The notes: generated by a model from the sequence alone, not told the origin. 64,000 nt of DNA from Euleptes europaea (GCF_029931775.1 NC_079312.1:131239872-131303871), one strand, 5' to 3'; counted from the first letter of the stretch, positions 23,805 through 35,924 are shown. Numbers and translations: made by a program.

Positions 23805-26620
23805 CCCCCTCCAAGTAAATTGCAAAAAGGTTGCATTTTCGGGGAAGGGACTCAGAAGCTCCGTGATTCACTGGGGATGCATAATTAATCACAAGGTACT
23901 CCTGGAATTTCTTGGGGGAGGGGAGCCCTCATGCATATGATGTTTGATAATTCGGAACAAAACTGCAGCAAACCAAATATAAACTTGCTCTGCATAAATG
24001 ACCTTAGTGTGATGTACCTCTGGATATGCCATTACCAGCTATGTATTTATTTAAACATTTTTAGCCACTCCTTACTTACTACTCATGATGACTTAAGGCT
24101 ATTTACATCACAAGCCAGAACTAGCAGGCCAAAACATTAAAACCAGTGTAACAATTTCATACATCCAATAACAACAGCAAATGATCCTAATATCCTTCAT
24201 AAGCATAGCAGGCCACAAGAATGTTAATGTACGTCAAAAGCCTAATAAGATGGTCTTACACTGTTCGTGAAATGGAGCCAGAGTAGGGGTCCTCTTCTTG
24301 GAAACTGTTCCAAAGAACCAGAAGGCACTACCAAGAAGCAAGCCTAGGTGGTGATTAATGAAACTGAGAAGGCCTGTGATGGTATACAGGCTCATTCCAG
24401 GAGAGGTGGTACCTCAAGAGGGCAGGACCCAGGTTATAACAAGTTTGAAAGGTCAATATCAGCCCTTTGAATTAGACATGGAAACCTATGGGCAGCTACC
24501 GAGGCTGGGACTAATATGCTCACCCCTCTGGGTTCTAATCTACAAGCAAGCAGGTGAGGTTTGTGCCAACTGAAACTTCCAAATTGTATGATACACTATA
24601 CCTCTGCAGAAATGTGGCATGAGTTGGTCTAATGTGTATCTACAGTAGAAAACAAAAATGTGTGCTTCCATGAATCATACAGCATTCTTGGTCAGAACTG
24701 GCCCAAAATAGGTCCATCTTGGACTCTTTCAGGGTCCAGTAAAAGTTTCAGTTCATTCACCCAACCATCTAGCGAATATCTATTAGTATGACAGGTGTGT
24801 GGCAAATTGATGAAGGCACATCACAACCTTCAGTCCACCAGCCAGTTTCCATCTTGATGTGTTTATCACACAGACCAGGAATTCAGATCCTAATATTGAC
24901 GGTTTCCTGCCAGAGTGTGGATTTACCCATCAAGTACCTTTTGGCCTTAGCCTCTGTTATGCGGTGCCTTATACAATGAGATCAAAGAATCTGTGGGTGG
25001 GAACAAGAGGAAAAACAAATAAACCAATGAAAGGAGCAAAGAAAAACAAAAATATACATGGTTGGAGTTTGTAGGACAGGATTAGGAAGAATAGCACCTC
25101 TGCTTGCCTGTCACTTGCAAATTCTTATTACTGCTTAGAAGCTTACTGGAGGTCAGCACCAAACACCCAAACAGACTAATCTGTATTATAGACACATAAT
25201 CAAAATCACAAGGTTTTACATAATATATATTGGGGGCACAAGACATGTTTGTTTGAGAAATTTTGTCATCAGGATTAGAGGCCATGAAAGCGTCTACTGT
25301 TTGCTAACCTGTTTGAGCGTATGTGTGTCTGTCCAGTCCTTTATGGTATACCCAAGATGTCCCCTGAGAAATCACAATGAGAAACTTGGAAACTAAGTCT
25401 GTGGTGTTTGACATCCGCACTGTTCAGTTTAAAGGATTTGGTTGAAAATTACTTTCCTGATAATGTTAATTTAATGGCTCACTGTTCAGGTAAATGAGAA
25501 GAATTAAGATCACATAGATCACACATGCAAGTCTTGAAATGAAAAGGAAATTATGATTGTGGAACTTGTAAAAACTAAATGTCTCTTTTATTATGCAAGT
25601 AAGAAAGAACAGGGGTGCCTCAGCAAAAGTTAAGCACTATTGTCCAAATGATTCCATTGAATTCAATGGAACAGGGCTTAATTCAGGTGTTTCCACACAG
25701 AGATAGGCTTGTGTTTCTCTGTTTTGACTGTAGCTGCCAGTACCATGTAGTGGCAAATGGGCTTCCACGCAGAAAGTTTCCCCACATTTTCCTTATCCCA
25801 GTCCACCAGTATCAGCTATTCCCACCTTCCCATCCCCTGTGCTGCCAGGATATTTTCAGGGTTTTTTATTTAAAATTGGCAATTGAGAATCATTATAGCG
25901 TTATAACAATTCTCTGAATTCCCAACTTTCATTTTTTTAAAAACCTCTAGCCCCTTTCGTTGTGAAGATATGCCTTTCCCCCCTTCTCTCTCCAGCTGCC
26001 TTGAAGGCTAGAGATGGAACCTGAGTTAAAAACAGCGAGGCCCAAATACCTTAAGTGTGCATCTCTACTAGGTCAAGCTGACCCTCACTAAATGTTAGGG
26101 AAGGATCAAAACCAGGCTGTTTGCTAACCGATTGGCATTTCACAAGGCTGTGAAATTCAAGTGTCAGATTAGTTCCAATAAACAACATGTGCACTCCGTG
26201 CCATTTAATATGCAGCTGCCTGCGTGGTGCAAAGAGATACTACCTGCTGCCCCACAATGACTTTGGCATGGCACAGCTAGCCAACTCCATGCGGGATGCA
26301 CCAGCAGGCACAGAGGTCATGGGGTGCCCGCTCCTGCCAAGGATACTAACCCCATAAATCAAAGCCTACATGCCTCTGAGCGGGTCCAGAGGGCTGGTGT
26401 AATAGATGCCTGTTTCCAGATCCAGATAGGAGCTGCCAAAGAATCTGCCGGTCCCTCCACACAATGGTTTAGAAACAAGTCAGATCCCCAAATCCTGAAT
26501 TTTGCCCCTCTGCCACACTGTATAACAGAATCGCTTCACAGATAACCTCATGTGACTCTTACCCTAATCTAGGGAATCCCACTCTTGCTTGGTCTGTCAG
26601 CCGGGTCGTGCAAATTTATA
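23805..26620. other. No recognised feature
   Basis: Intergenic sequence with no gene or clear repeat. Confidence 0.4.
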
Positions 26621-26621
26621 C

Positions 26622-26693
26622 CGTAATCCTATAAGAGTAAGCCCCTTTAAATATATTGGGACTTACTTCTGAGTAAATCTGTGTAGGGTTGTT
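26622..26693. mobile_element. Small palindromic MITE remnant
   Basis: The word taatcctataagagtaagcc at the left is partly complementary to cttctgagtaaatctgtgta at the right, a layout common in reptile genomes around gggagtaagccccattga. Diverged. Confidence 0.4.
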
Positions 26694-27412
26694 TTGTTGC
26701 TGTTACTTCCATGTACCTAACATTTACATATCAAAGACCTTAGCAGTGTAGCTGACGAGCACCACTGAACTTGCTAAACTCTCTGGTATGAAATATGAGT
26801 CAGCCCCTTTAAAATAGTCTTAAAATAACATTTGAACTGTTTCATTTCTGGGCTTAGAAAACATAGTTTCAAGCTTCCCTTTGCAACCATAGAAGTTAGA
26901 ATGTGAGTTAATTAAAGGTAGATAAAGGCCTAGTGAGCAGCCAGCATCTTGCTCAAGATAGGGGTGGCTAGCTCAGATCGTGTTAAGGGTTCCATGCTAC
27001 CCACAGGCCTTTACATTTTGTCTGCTCCTGGCCTCTGTCACAAGCTATCTCAATCTGACAACAGAGATTTGCTTCTGGCTAGATGGTCAGATTTATATAG
27101 TCAGTAACTCCTCAGATTGGCTTTGTCTATCTCCCTAGCAGCTCTCTAGCATCCAAATATCTTTGGATACTGTGCTCTCCTTGCACTATAACCATCATTT
27201 CCAACTGGATTTTCCTTTGTGGACAAGACAATCCAGTTACAAATGTTCGCTATAGTACAACACGTGCGCAATATCCAATGGGACGCAAGATCAATGTGGA
27301 CACCCCCGAAACTATCCTACCAGGATAAACTTTTAGAGCATCCATTATAGCTAACAACAACAATTCTCATCAGCTTCACCATACAGCCCACAGCTAAGGA
27401 TTAGCAAATGTA

Positions 27413-27688
27413 GGGGGTTACCGCACTTGTATTCCCAGCAATGGATTAAGAGATTGAAAACGTTATAAAAAATACTGTTCGCACTTTCTTTGTATTCCCA
27501 GCAATGTATTAAGAGTTTTAAAACGTTATGAAAAATACTGTTCACACTTTGTTTGGCCCCTTTAGCTGTGAAGACTTCTTCCAACCATTTATAAGCCGTG
27601 GTATCCAAAAAGCCTTTTAAAGCGATGTTTTTTATAACGTTTTCAAACTCTTAATACATCGCTGGGAATACAAAGTGCGGTAACCCCC
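27413..27688. mobile_element. 276-bp foldback DNA element
   Basis: Inverted ends of about 60 bp, starting GGGGGTTACCGCACTT at the left and its complement at the right. Flanked on both sides by GTA (27410-27412, 27689-27691). A unit of about 63 bp containing attcccagcaatg and aaaacgttat is tandemly repeated next to the left end. A 3-bp duplication with G-run termini recalls Zator- or Harbinger-type elements, but the superfamily is not settled. Confidence 0.65.
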
Positions 27689-27691
27689 GTA

Positions 27692-28889
27692 GTCTTCTGA
27701 CCTCTCACAATTCAGACAGAATAAACCAAGTCGGAATGGACCGCTATCCAGTTCACAATGACTTCCTTGCCAGGGTACTGTTTCAGAAAATGAGGAAACA
27801 AATGGTGATTATTTGCGGGGCCTGTTCTCGGAAGATAAAGCTGTGCAAGCAGAAGCAATCTGCAGAGGCATAAATTATGCTGCTAGGAACTGCCTATTCC
27901 TGCTACAATATTACTTCTTCCCATTTAAAAAAATACGAGTTTGTGCAGGGGGGGTTCACAGCCATGTAATAAGCTCCCCTGACGTTACAGATTGCCTTCT
28001 AAAAGCACCTTCCATCGAAGAGAGCATTTTGTCAAAACTAGGGATGAGCGGATGGGGCTATTTTCATTTCTGTTTAAATTTTGTATGTTGATTCCAGTTT
28101 GTCTCATTTTCATAGCTGTCACTGACAATTCTTTTGCTGGTTTCATGCCATTAATATGCTTTACAGCATATTAATACCATTTATATGCCACTGTATGATA
28201 TAGGGCTTTTTTTTTTTTTTTTTTGCAAAAATAAATTGAAAGTACCATAATTTTAATGGGAAAATTCACTGTACAGAAAGAAAAAGTGGTGCAAAGACAA
28301 AGACTCACAGGTTCATTTCCCCCAGTGCAGAAACAAATGTGAAATGGGGACAGTTGAATTAAACCAGACAGATTTCAAAATTCAGTCTCATCGCTAGTCA
28401 AAAGACAACATCGCCCTGTTCTGTGTAACTCAAAAGCTTGTATATCTATACATCAGCAGATGAGGGCCAAAAGATATTAGGCGACCCATTGCTTTTATTT
28501 TGATGGATTTGTTATGGGCAGTGTTAAGGTAGAAGAGGATTAACTAAAACCCAAAGCAAATATTTCCTAGCTCTGGTGCTAGGCTACTGTTCTAGTCTTC
28601 TGTCGCCATTACTTTATTGTGAGAGGGAGGATGATATATTTATTTTTAAAGGAGTTAAAAGAGGGGTTAATATTTTGTTTCTTTCACTAGAGTCTTACCA
28701 GAGTATTAAGCTCTTTTCTGCTGCTGGTTCCTGCTTTGCACTAAAAAGCAACTAACCAATGCCAGGGAACAGGATTTTCGGATGTGGAGAGCCAAACAGC
28801 TGCTTGCTAAAGCTCCCGAGGAGGAGCTTTATCGTGTCTCCCATCTCCACACATGCAACATTAACATAAAACACTGCAGCAGAAAATAA
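27692..28889. other. No recognised feature
   Basis: Intergenic; a poly-T run lies near 28206-28224. Confidence 0.4.
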
Positions 28890-29290
28890 ACCATGGTCCA
28901 CTTGTGGACCACTGCCCAGGCACAGAGCTGGGGGAAAGGAGCGCCCAGGGCAGGGGGGAGGGAGGGGATTGTCACGCCCACACTGGAGCCAGGCGCTGGT
29001 GGCCCCAGGGGTGGGGAGAAATACGCTGGGTGGGGCGTGTGGTAGCTGCCCCCACAGAAAGAGAGGGAGAGCAGCGGCTGGTATGAGCTGAGGGCACGTG
29101 GGCGGACAAGCGCACACCAGCCGGATTGCGGATGGGCAGCTGAGCCCATGCCGCAGCATGGCGGCACTCCTTCTCCCCATGCCTGTGCTCCTCATGCATG
29201 CACTGGCGCCCTCCCTCTCCTTCCACCCGGGGCAAGTGCCCCCACTGGACCCCCCCCCCAAGATCTGGCCCTGCCACTGCCCTATGCTCG
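28890..29290. other. GC-rich block of unknown origin
   Basis: Unusually GC-rich for the area, with G/C runs and a minus-strand open frame spanning 28752-29492. The frame is Pro/Ser/Gly/His-rich with no recognisable domain and runs into a MITE, so it is not called a gene. CpG density looks lower than at 13.8-14.35 kb. Confidence 0.4.
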
Positions 29291-29302
29291 GTGGACTACC
29301 AA

Positions 29303-29471
29303 TAGGGTTGCCAACCTCCGGTACTAGCTGGAGATCTCCTGCTATTACAACTGATCTCCAGCTGATAGAGCTCAGTTCACCTGGAGAAAATGGCTGCTTT
29401 GGCAATTGTACTCTATGGCACTGAAGTCCCCCAAATCTCCAGGTGCTTCCCAACCTGGAGCTGGCAACCCT
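29303..29471 (+). mobile_element. tagggttgcc hAT MITE, internally deleted
   Basis: Left end TAGGGTTGCCAACCTCC, right end AGCTGGCAACCCTG. The interior lacks the ccgcccctcctcaggctcc segment found in longer copies. Confidence 0.75.
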
Positions 29472-30014
29472 GTGGGGAGGCCATTGGCCCACCAGGAGAC
29501 ATCCCAGTGCCTATAACAGCCAATCCACCCCTTATTTGCTAGACAATACTTGACTGTCTGCCATCTCTGACACTGCAGGAAGAGCACTGAAGGCACTAAA
29601 AGGAGGCAGAGGAATATGTGTGCAGGGGAGGGAACAAGATCCTCCTCCTGCCCGCTTGTCAGCTGTCTCTCAGGGTCACAGCCAAAGTGGGGCCCCCAGT
29701 GCAAGTGCTGATGAGAAGGAGAGACAGGAAGGATCAAGGAATGAACAAATAGCATTAATTCGTTTCTCTTTTTACCCTTGCTTTTCATTGCCTATGTGAA
29801 TTAAATTAAGTTGGCTTTTTCCAATTTGGAAATGAATGGACATCCCTGCCGTTTAGTTAACTGTGAAGAGATCCTGAATATGCACTTTGAAATGTGCACA
29901 TTGGTGGACCGTGGGGATGCTGTTAAAAAACAAAAATCAAGCAGCCCACATAAGGCTGAAGTTAGCTCAGCCCTGGACTACAGTGCACTGGAAAACATGC
30001 CAGCACAGCATAAG

Positions 30015-30135
30015 CACCAACCGAAGAGAGGTTGGAAGGCAGCTCATGGCAGGGAGCTGTTGAAGAATGGTGGGGAGGAATACCCAGCTTTGCAAAAGAA
30101 CACCCACAGACAGGAAGCAGTCCTTTTAAGAGCTT
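30015..30135 (+). repeat. Duplicated 121-bp block, copy B
   Basis: Partner of 23679-23799. The shared frame differs at only a few residues, with substitutions such as Pro/His and Met/Thr. Confidence 0.6.
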
Positions 30136-30139
30136 AATA

Positions 30140-31335
30140 TCTTGAAAGTGTAAGTTCTATCACAATGCCTAATTTTTTTTTTAACTGACAGAATGGGAGG
30201 AGAAATGTTTAAATAAATACACTGAATAATTTGTATGTGACTTGATCTCCACTTGCCAATTGAATGGAAGCAGAACTAAAGCATTTCAGAGTAACTGCAT
30301 CTGCAAAAAGTCATCTCTTGCCTATGCAGTGCACATAACACAAGGGAAACCTGAACTAAACAGCTGAGCTATTTATATTTAAGAAAAACATAACTAATAT
30401 GTGAAGAATCAGATGCTTCTATTGACTTGCAAGCCAGTCGGCCAATAGATTATTTGTTTAGGGTTCATTCACACATAGTTTTGCATTGACCGAAGGAGGA
30501 GGGACGGGTGTGACCTTGCCTGCCTCTGTCCTCATGCCAGGGACATTTGTGATATCATGAATATATATCACTCTGGTGCAAGGCGGCGGGAACAGGTGCA
30601 GATTCCTTTTCCTCCTCTCAAGCCAGGCAAGTGAGCTTTTAGATCTCCAACATAAGTCACCTCCAACTTAAGGAACAGGGAGCACTAGGAGTAAATATAT
30701 ATTCTGAGCCAATCATGTGCTAAGTGGTGCACAGAATGATAAACAGACGTGGTTCTCAGCCAGCAGAATTATCAGCAAGGTAATTACACAAAAAGCCCAG
30801 TGCAATGAATTAGAAGGTTGACATACTGGGGGATAGAAGGGCCAGACAGCACTTCCTAATATCGCCTATGACACCATGTTAAGTTATCTAAGCAATGTAG
30901 GCTGAACTATTCCTGCTGGACAGGCACGTATGGATGATGGGCTAAACTGTACAGGCTATAAATTCTCTGCAAGGCATGAACATCTGCATAAATGTATGCA
31001 ATCTACGTAAGACAAAGATTGTAGGTAGCCACGCCGGTCCACAGAAAAATCCCCCCAAACAACCATCATGGAATACCTTTCCATCAAGACCAACCCAAAG
31101 TTTGCATGATGATTTGTTGCTGCAAAATTTTGTTTTGGCAGAGATCACACTATATATATATATAATATTTTTAAAACATAGCTGAGTTTCTCAAGAAGCT
31201 ACTTGCTAAACTTAAAGTGAAAAGGGACCCACATGATTTTATTCCCTCATCCTCTCATTTACATGTAAAGCAAAGGGGAGGGGGACTCAATTTTTACTCA
31301 TAATTGAGCATGTGAGTAAGGGAGGTAAACCCTGA
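30140..31335. other. No recognised feature
   Basis: Intergenic DNA. A short TA run near 31152 is the only simple-sequence feature. Confidence 0.4.
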
Positions 31336-31339
31336 TCAC

Positions 31340-31548
31340 CAGGGTTGCCAGGTCCCTCTTCGACAGCGGTGGAAGGTTTTGGGGGCAGAGCCTGAGGAGG
31401 GCAGGGTTTGGGGAGGGGAGGGACTTCAATGCCAAAGAGTCCAATTGCCAAAGTGGCCGTTTTCTCCAGGTGAACTGATTTCTATTGCCTGGAGATCAGT
31501 TGTAATAGCAGGAGATCTCCAGCTAGTACCTAGAGGTTGGCAACCCTA
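31340..31548 (-). mobile_element. tagggttgcc hAT MITE
   Basis: Full-length minus-strand copy, flanked by CTGATCAC and CTGATCCC, an 8-bp duplication with one mismatch. Confidence 0.8.
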
Positions 31549-31795
31549 CTGATCCCACCCCCGCCGCCAAAGCTCTCTGCTCAACATTTCTGGAAGCATT
31601 TTTTCGCAGTCATTGTGTCTGGCAACCACACCAGAAGCAAGCTGGATGGGGAGAAAAATGCCTAAAGTGGTGTGGGAGTGGGAAGCACGTTTAGACCCCC
31701 TCAGCTGGCTGCACAATTTTGGTCAAAATTAAGACTATACTTCCCACTTGACACATAACTGGGGGAACACATGTGGATCGATACAGATGGATGCC

Positions 31796-32004
31796 TAGGG
31801 TTGCCAGCCTCCAGGTACTAGCGGGAGATCTCCTGCTATTACAGCTGATCTCCAGCCGATGGAGATCCATTCACCTGGAGAAAATGGCCGCTTTGGCAAC
31901 TGGACTCTATGGCATTGAAGTCCCTCCCCTTCCCAAACCCTGCCCTCCTCAGGCTCCGCCCCAGAAAGCTCCCACTGGTGGCGAAGAGGGACCTGGCAGC
32001 CCTA
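31796..32004 (+). mobile_element. tagggttgcc hAT MITE
   Basis: Full-length 209-bp copy with a perfect 8-bp duplication TGGATGCC at 31788-31795 and 32005-32012. Confidence 0.88.
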
Positions 32005-32040
32005 TGGATGCCCCATCATATCTAGTTTGCATTAAATTTA

Positions 32041-32486
32041 CAGTGCAGTCCTAAGGGGGGGGGGCGTAAGGGCTTTGGAGATGGTGTGACCCCGGCACCA
32101 GCATAAACGCCACTTCTGCCATGCCATCCAAATGGGCCTTCATGCCAGCAACGGGGAGCAGTGCGGCAGCACTACACATAGGCACTGGCACAGCTGCCAC
32201 AGCAGTGTATCTCCAGCACAGGGGCTCACGCTGGCACCAAAAAGAGCATTCCAAGGGACAGGGCTGAAATTAGTCAGCTCCCTGAGCCCTTTCGCTCCCC
32301 TTTTTCCGGCGCAAACGTATGCCAGCAAAAATGGTGGCACACCCTATGGAGCTGCATACAGCAGTTTCATGGGCTTTGGGGGATTTTCCTGTGTGGCTTT
32401 CTGGTTGCAGCACAGGAGGCAGCGCAACTGCGCTGTGATGCGCCATCCCAGGCATGCTGCAACCATCCCCCTTAGGTTTGCGCTGT
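32041..32486. mobile_element. Candidate DNA element with CAG..GCA inverted ends
   Basis: Left end CAGTGCAGTCCTAAGGGGG and right end, read on the minus strand, CAGCGCAAACCTAAGGGGG form imperfect inverted repeats of about 19 bp. The 446-bp interior is GC-rich and has no domain. No target duplication was found. Confidence 0.45.
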
Positions 32487-32489
32487 TGA

Positions 32490-33360
32490 TCTCCCAGACC
32501 TTCAGTCCAAACGTTTTACAGGTGCTTGAAAATATGAACTGCCCTTTCTCAGCTCTCTTTAACCCCCTTACGTGTTTGCACAACATCATACTCTATAGAG
32601 AGGCCTCAATTGCAGCAGATTAACTAGGTTCTACCAGTAATATCTTCAGTGATTATATACTTGTCTCTAGTTAATAATACATCAGTCACAGTCTACCACA
32701 ACTCCTCCTGGAGTCCATTTTATGCTAAAAAGCATCTTTGTTTAGTCAACTGAAACACCAGTAACGTACAACTTTGTTGTTAACAGAGCTGTAAGAATTT
32801 TAAGCACCTCCTGGGAATGTGTCATACTGAGCTTTTTTTAAAAAAAAAATTAAGCTTTCACAGGATGTAGTAGAGAGCTGTGCCAAAAAAACTAATGAAT
32901 AAAATATTTGGATTACAAACATGTTTTTCTACACGTATTTTACGGGCTTGTAATCTTTCTGAAAGAACAAGGCAAGATAAAAACATCCCCTGATGTCTGC
33001 TTGTAAGCACCTAAACAAGAAATTCTTCTTTCTGACTACCTGCATTAAAATGTGAAGTTCGAGAATGGTGAGAAGGAAAAAGAGAGGGGGGGATTAACAA
33101 CGATTGTCAGGAGTGGACAAAACATATCCATCAGCCCCACCATAGCCCATCACAAAATACAGGGCTAGTGAAATGACTGAGACAAGCACAGCCTTGTTTG
33201 CATGAAGGGAGGCTGTGTATATTGCAGAGCCCTGTGTTAGGTTGAGACAGAGCAGCACGTGGCACCTGTGGCTTGGCTTCAGCACAACATTCCCACAGGT
33301 TCAAGGACTACTGCCAGCCGAGTGTGACTTTCTCAACTCCCCGCTCTCCCAGAGATGGGC
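32490..33360. other. No recognised feature
   Basis: Intergenic AT-rich DNA. Confidence 0.4.
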
Positions 33361-33368
33361 TTGCTAGG

Positions 33369-33565
33369 CCCCCCCTTCAACACCAGCGGGAGGTTTTGGG
33401 GGCGGAGCCAGAGGAGGGCGGGGTTTGGGGAGGGGAGGGACTTCAACGCCACAGAGTCCAATGGCCAAAGCGGCCCTTTTCTCCAGGGGAACTGATCTCT
33501 GTCGGCTGGAGATCAGTTGTAATGGCAGGAGATCTCCAGGTAGTACTTGGAGGTTGGCAGCCCTA
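33369..33565 (-). mobile_element. tagggttgcc hAT MITE
   Basis: Minus-strand copy. The interior and the tggaggttggcagccctac end are clear, while the other end is eroded. Confidence 0.7.
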
Positions 33566-33784
33566 CCCAAAGGCCTGAAATGCTGCTTCTTGTGTGCAAG
33601 AACCGGGTTTAAGGGTGGGGGGGGGGCAAGTTTGAGGTTGCAATGGAAGCAGAGAGCTGAGAAAGTTGCAGTCGGTAGGCTGAAGTCCTTTCATCGGTGG
33701 GAACACTGAGCTTAATTCAACCCTATGGGTGCTTAAATTTGCAGTGGATCAGAAAGCTTTCTCCAGCACTGTGGTTCAAAAACA

Positions 33785-34290
33785 AAGGATGTCTGGCTGC
33801 CCTCGACTAGGGCCAGGGCTTTTTCTGCCCTGGCCCCTGCCTGGTGGAATAGTGTCTCTAACGCAGTGGTTCCCAACCTTTTTTTGACCAGGGACCACTA
33901 GGACTTTTTTGTTCGGTGCAGGGACCCCAAGGTTCAAAATAAAAATTCAGAGAATTTGAAAATAAACTTTAATCATAACTGTTAGTTAAACATTAAACTT
34001 AGAATAATATTTGAATATATATTTTTATAATAGAGAACTTTTAATTGAAAATATTAATTTATTATGGGTTTATAACTTTGTTTCGCGGACCTTAATTTCG
34101 TTCTCGCGGACCCCTGGGGGTCCATGGACCCCTGGTTGGGAACCAGTGCTCTAACGAGACCAAGGCCTTGCGGGACCTTATGGAGCTCCGCAGGGCCTGC
34201 AAATCAGAGCTATTCCACCAGGCTTACAGTTGAGGCCAGCGACGGTTTCTTCATTAATGCTGGCCTCCCTACTCTTGTAATGCCCAGATA
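33785..34290 (+). mobile_element. LINE fragment interrupted by hAT MITE
   Basis: Flanks of the insertion at 33864 read as a decayed LINE frame: WWNSVSN before, then ETKALRDLMELRRACKSE and LFHQAYS after. The same family occurs at 3105-3460. Clade not fixed. Confidence 0.55.
33864..34148 (+). mobile_element. hAT MITE with CAGTGGTTCCCAACC ends
   Basis: A 285-bp AT-rich element. The left end is CAGTGGTTCCCAACC and the right end GGTTGGGAACCAGTG. The 8-bp duplication CTCTAACG is perfect (33856-33863, 34149-34156). The near-terminal words gcgg/accccc are typical of Charlie-type elements. Confidence 0.88.
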
Positions 34291-34838
34291 TAAGGGCTGG
34301 TATAAAATACTATGTACTCATATGCACACACATGGAAGCTTTGGGGAAGTTGGCATCCAGAAGCCTTTGAGCCAGGAAATCGTGCACTGTGCTTGGTACT
34401 GCCAGTCACCAGTGGAGAGGGCTGTCTCTGAATTACCTCTGTCCTTAGGAATGTGTTTTCTGCTTCCTAACTCAAGGGATCAAGCATTCGCTCAGTGAAC
34501 GCCTTTGGGCAATATCTATAGGCTATGCTAATTAGAGTGGAGTAGACACCTAATGTGTATTGGTGTTTTTGTGTATCGATCTGCTTGTCAGCAGCTATGG
34601 GCCTGCCCCATCCGAATGCATAAATGATACTGACTTTCCTTTGTTCTCTGGTGAGTAACCTTGCATCTTATCTTTGGTTATTTCACCCCAGGTCTGTGTT
34701 TAGCTAAATAAAGAACTGTTGCTTTAACTTAACCTCCTCCTTGTTGTCTATCATTGGACTCTATAAGACACTCTATAAGGCACTTCACTCTATCCTATTC
34801 TACTCCACCAAGCCTGGAATGACCCACTTCATCTATGG

Positions 34839-35601
34839 TAGTAGAAAAGGGCAAGAGTCCAGTAGCACCTTAAAGACTAACAATATTTTCTGGTAGGGTA
34901 TGAGCTTTTATGAGCCCCTGCTCAGTTCTTCAGATACAGCTAGAATGTGAATCCATCTGTCTTTAAGTAGAGGAGAGTGAATTCAGACAAGCATTAGTAT
35001 GTAAATGTTAACAGTATGTAAATGTGAATAGCAGGCGTGATGGGATTAGGTGTGGTATGCAGAAGAGTCTGTGATGTCCAGGGGAGAGATGGGTGTGGAG
35101 AAATCAGCACTGGTAATGAGCCATGAATGCAAGGTCTTTATTCAGCCTAGGTAAATGCATTGACTTTAGTTTGATTACCAATCAGCATTGGTAATGAGCC
35201 ATGAATGCAAGGTCTTTATAGTTTGAAAAACTAAAGTCAATGCCTTTACCTGGGCTGAATAAAGACCTTGCATTCATGGCTCATTACCAATGCTGATTTC
35301 TCCACACCCATCTCTCCCCTGGACATCACAGACTCTTCTGCAGACCACACCTAATCCCATCACGCCTGCTATTCACATTTACATACTGTTAACATTTACT
35401 TACTAATGCTTGTCTGAATTCACTCTCCTCTACTTAAAGACAGATGGATTCACATTCTAGCTGTATCTGAAGAACTGAGCAGTGGCTCACGAAAGCTCAT
35501 ACCCTACCAGAAAATTTTGTTGTTAGTCTTTAAGGTGCTACTGGACTCTTGCCCTTTTCTACTACTGCAGACAGACTAACACGGCTACCCACTGTGAATT
35601 A
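34839..35601 (+). mobile_element. Palindromic Penelope-like element
   Basis: Two nearly identical inverted arms, 34839-35170 and 35230-35564, enclose a 59-bp centre that repeats part of an arm. Only the right side carries an extra 37 nt (starting ctgcagacagactaacacgg). The whole is flanked by a 14-bp duplication, CACTTCATCTATGG (34825-34838, 35602-35615). The right arm contains ctgaagaa...gtggctcacgaaagctc, a hammerhead-like layout seen in Penelope-like elements of turtles and lizards. No reverse transcriptase is present, so this is a non-autonomous or solo terminal-repeat copy. Confidence 0.75.
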
Positions 35602-35639
35602 CACTTCATCTATGGGCATTGCATTCTGTTCAAACTATC

Positions 35640-35850
35640 GCAGGCCCTACTATAGCCTGATATTGCAAGTTAAGCACCATTGAATTATTGATGCTATATT
35701 TTATCATCTACAGGGCCTTTTTAACAACTATTTTATGTGGTTATGACTTTTTATTGTGTGTGGTATTTTTATTATTCTGTGAGACACTCTGAGCCTGGCA
35801 TCTGCCGGGGAGGGCGGGCCATAAGTCAAATGAAACAAACAAACAAACAA
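35640..35850 (+). mobile_element. LINE 3' tail fragment
   Basis: Ends with ctctgagcctggc, a G-rich word and an AAAC repeat (35834-35858), echoing the tail at 3400-3460. Confidence 0.4.
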
Positions 35851-35924
35851 ACAAAAATCACATTAGACACATAGTTCCTTAGGAGGAAGGTCCAGTCTTC
35901 ATGCCAACTGACTTGACTAGAATA

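Noticed and set aside
34839-35601. Assembly artefact as cause of the palindrome
   Set aside because: The 14-bp target duplication and one-sided tail are not expected from an artefactual inverted join, and two other loci show the same plan. Long-read support would still help.
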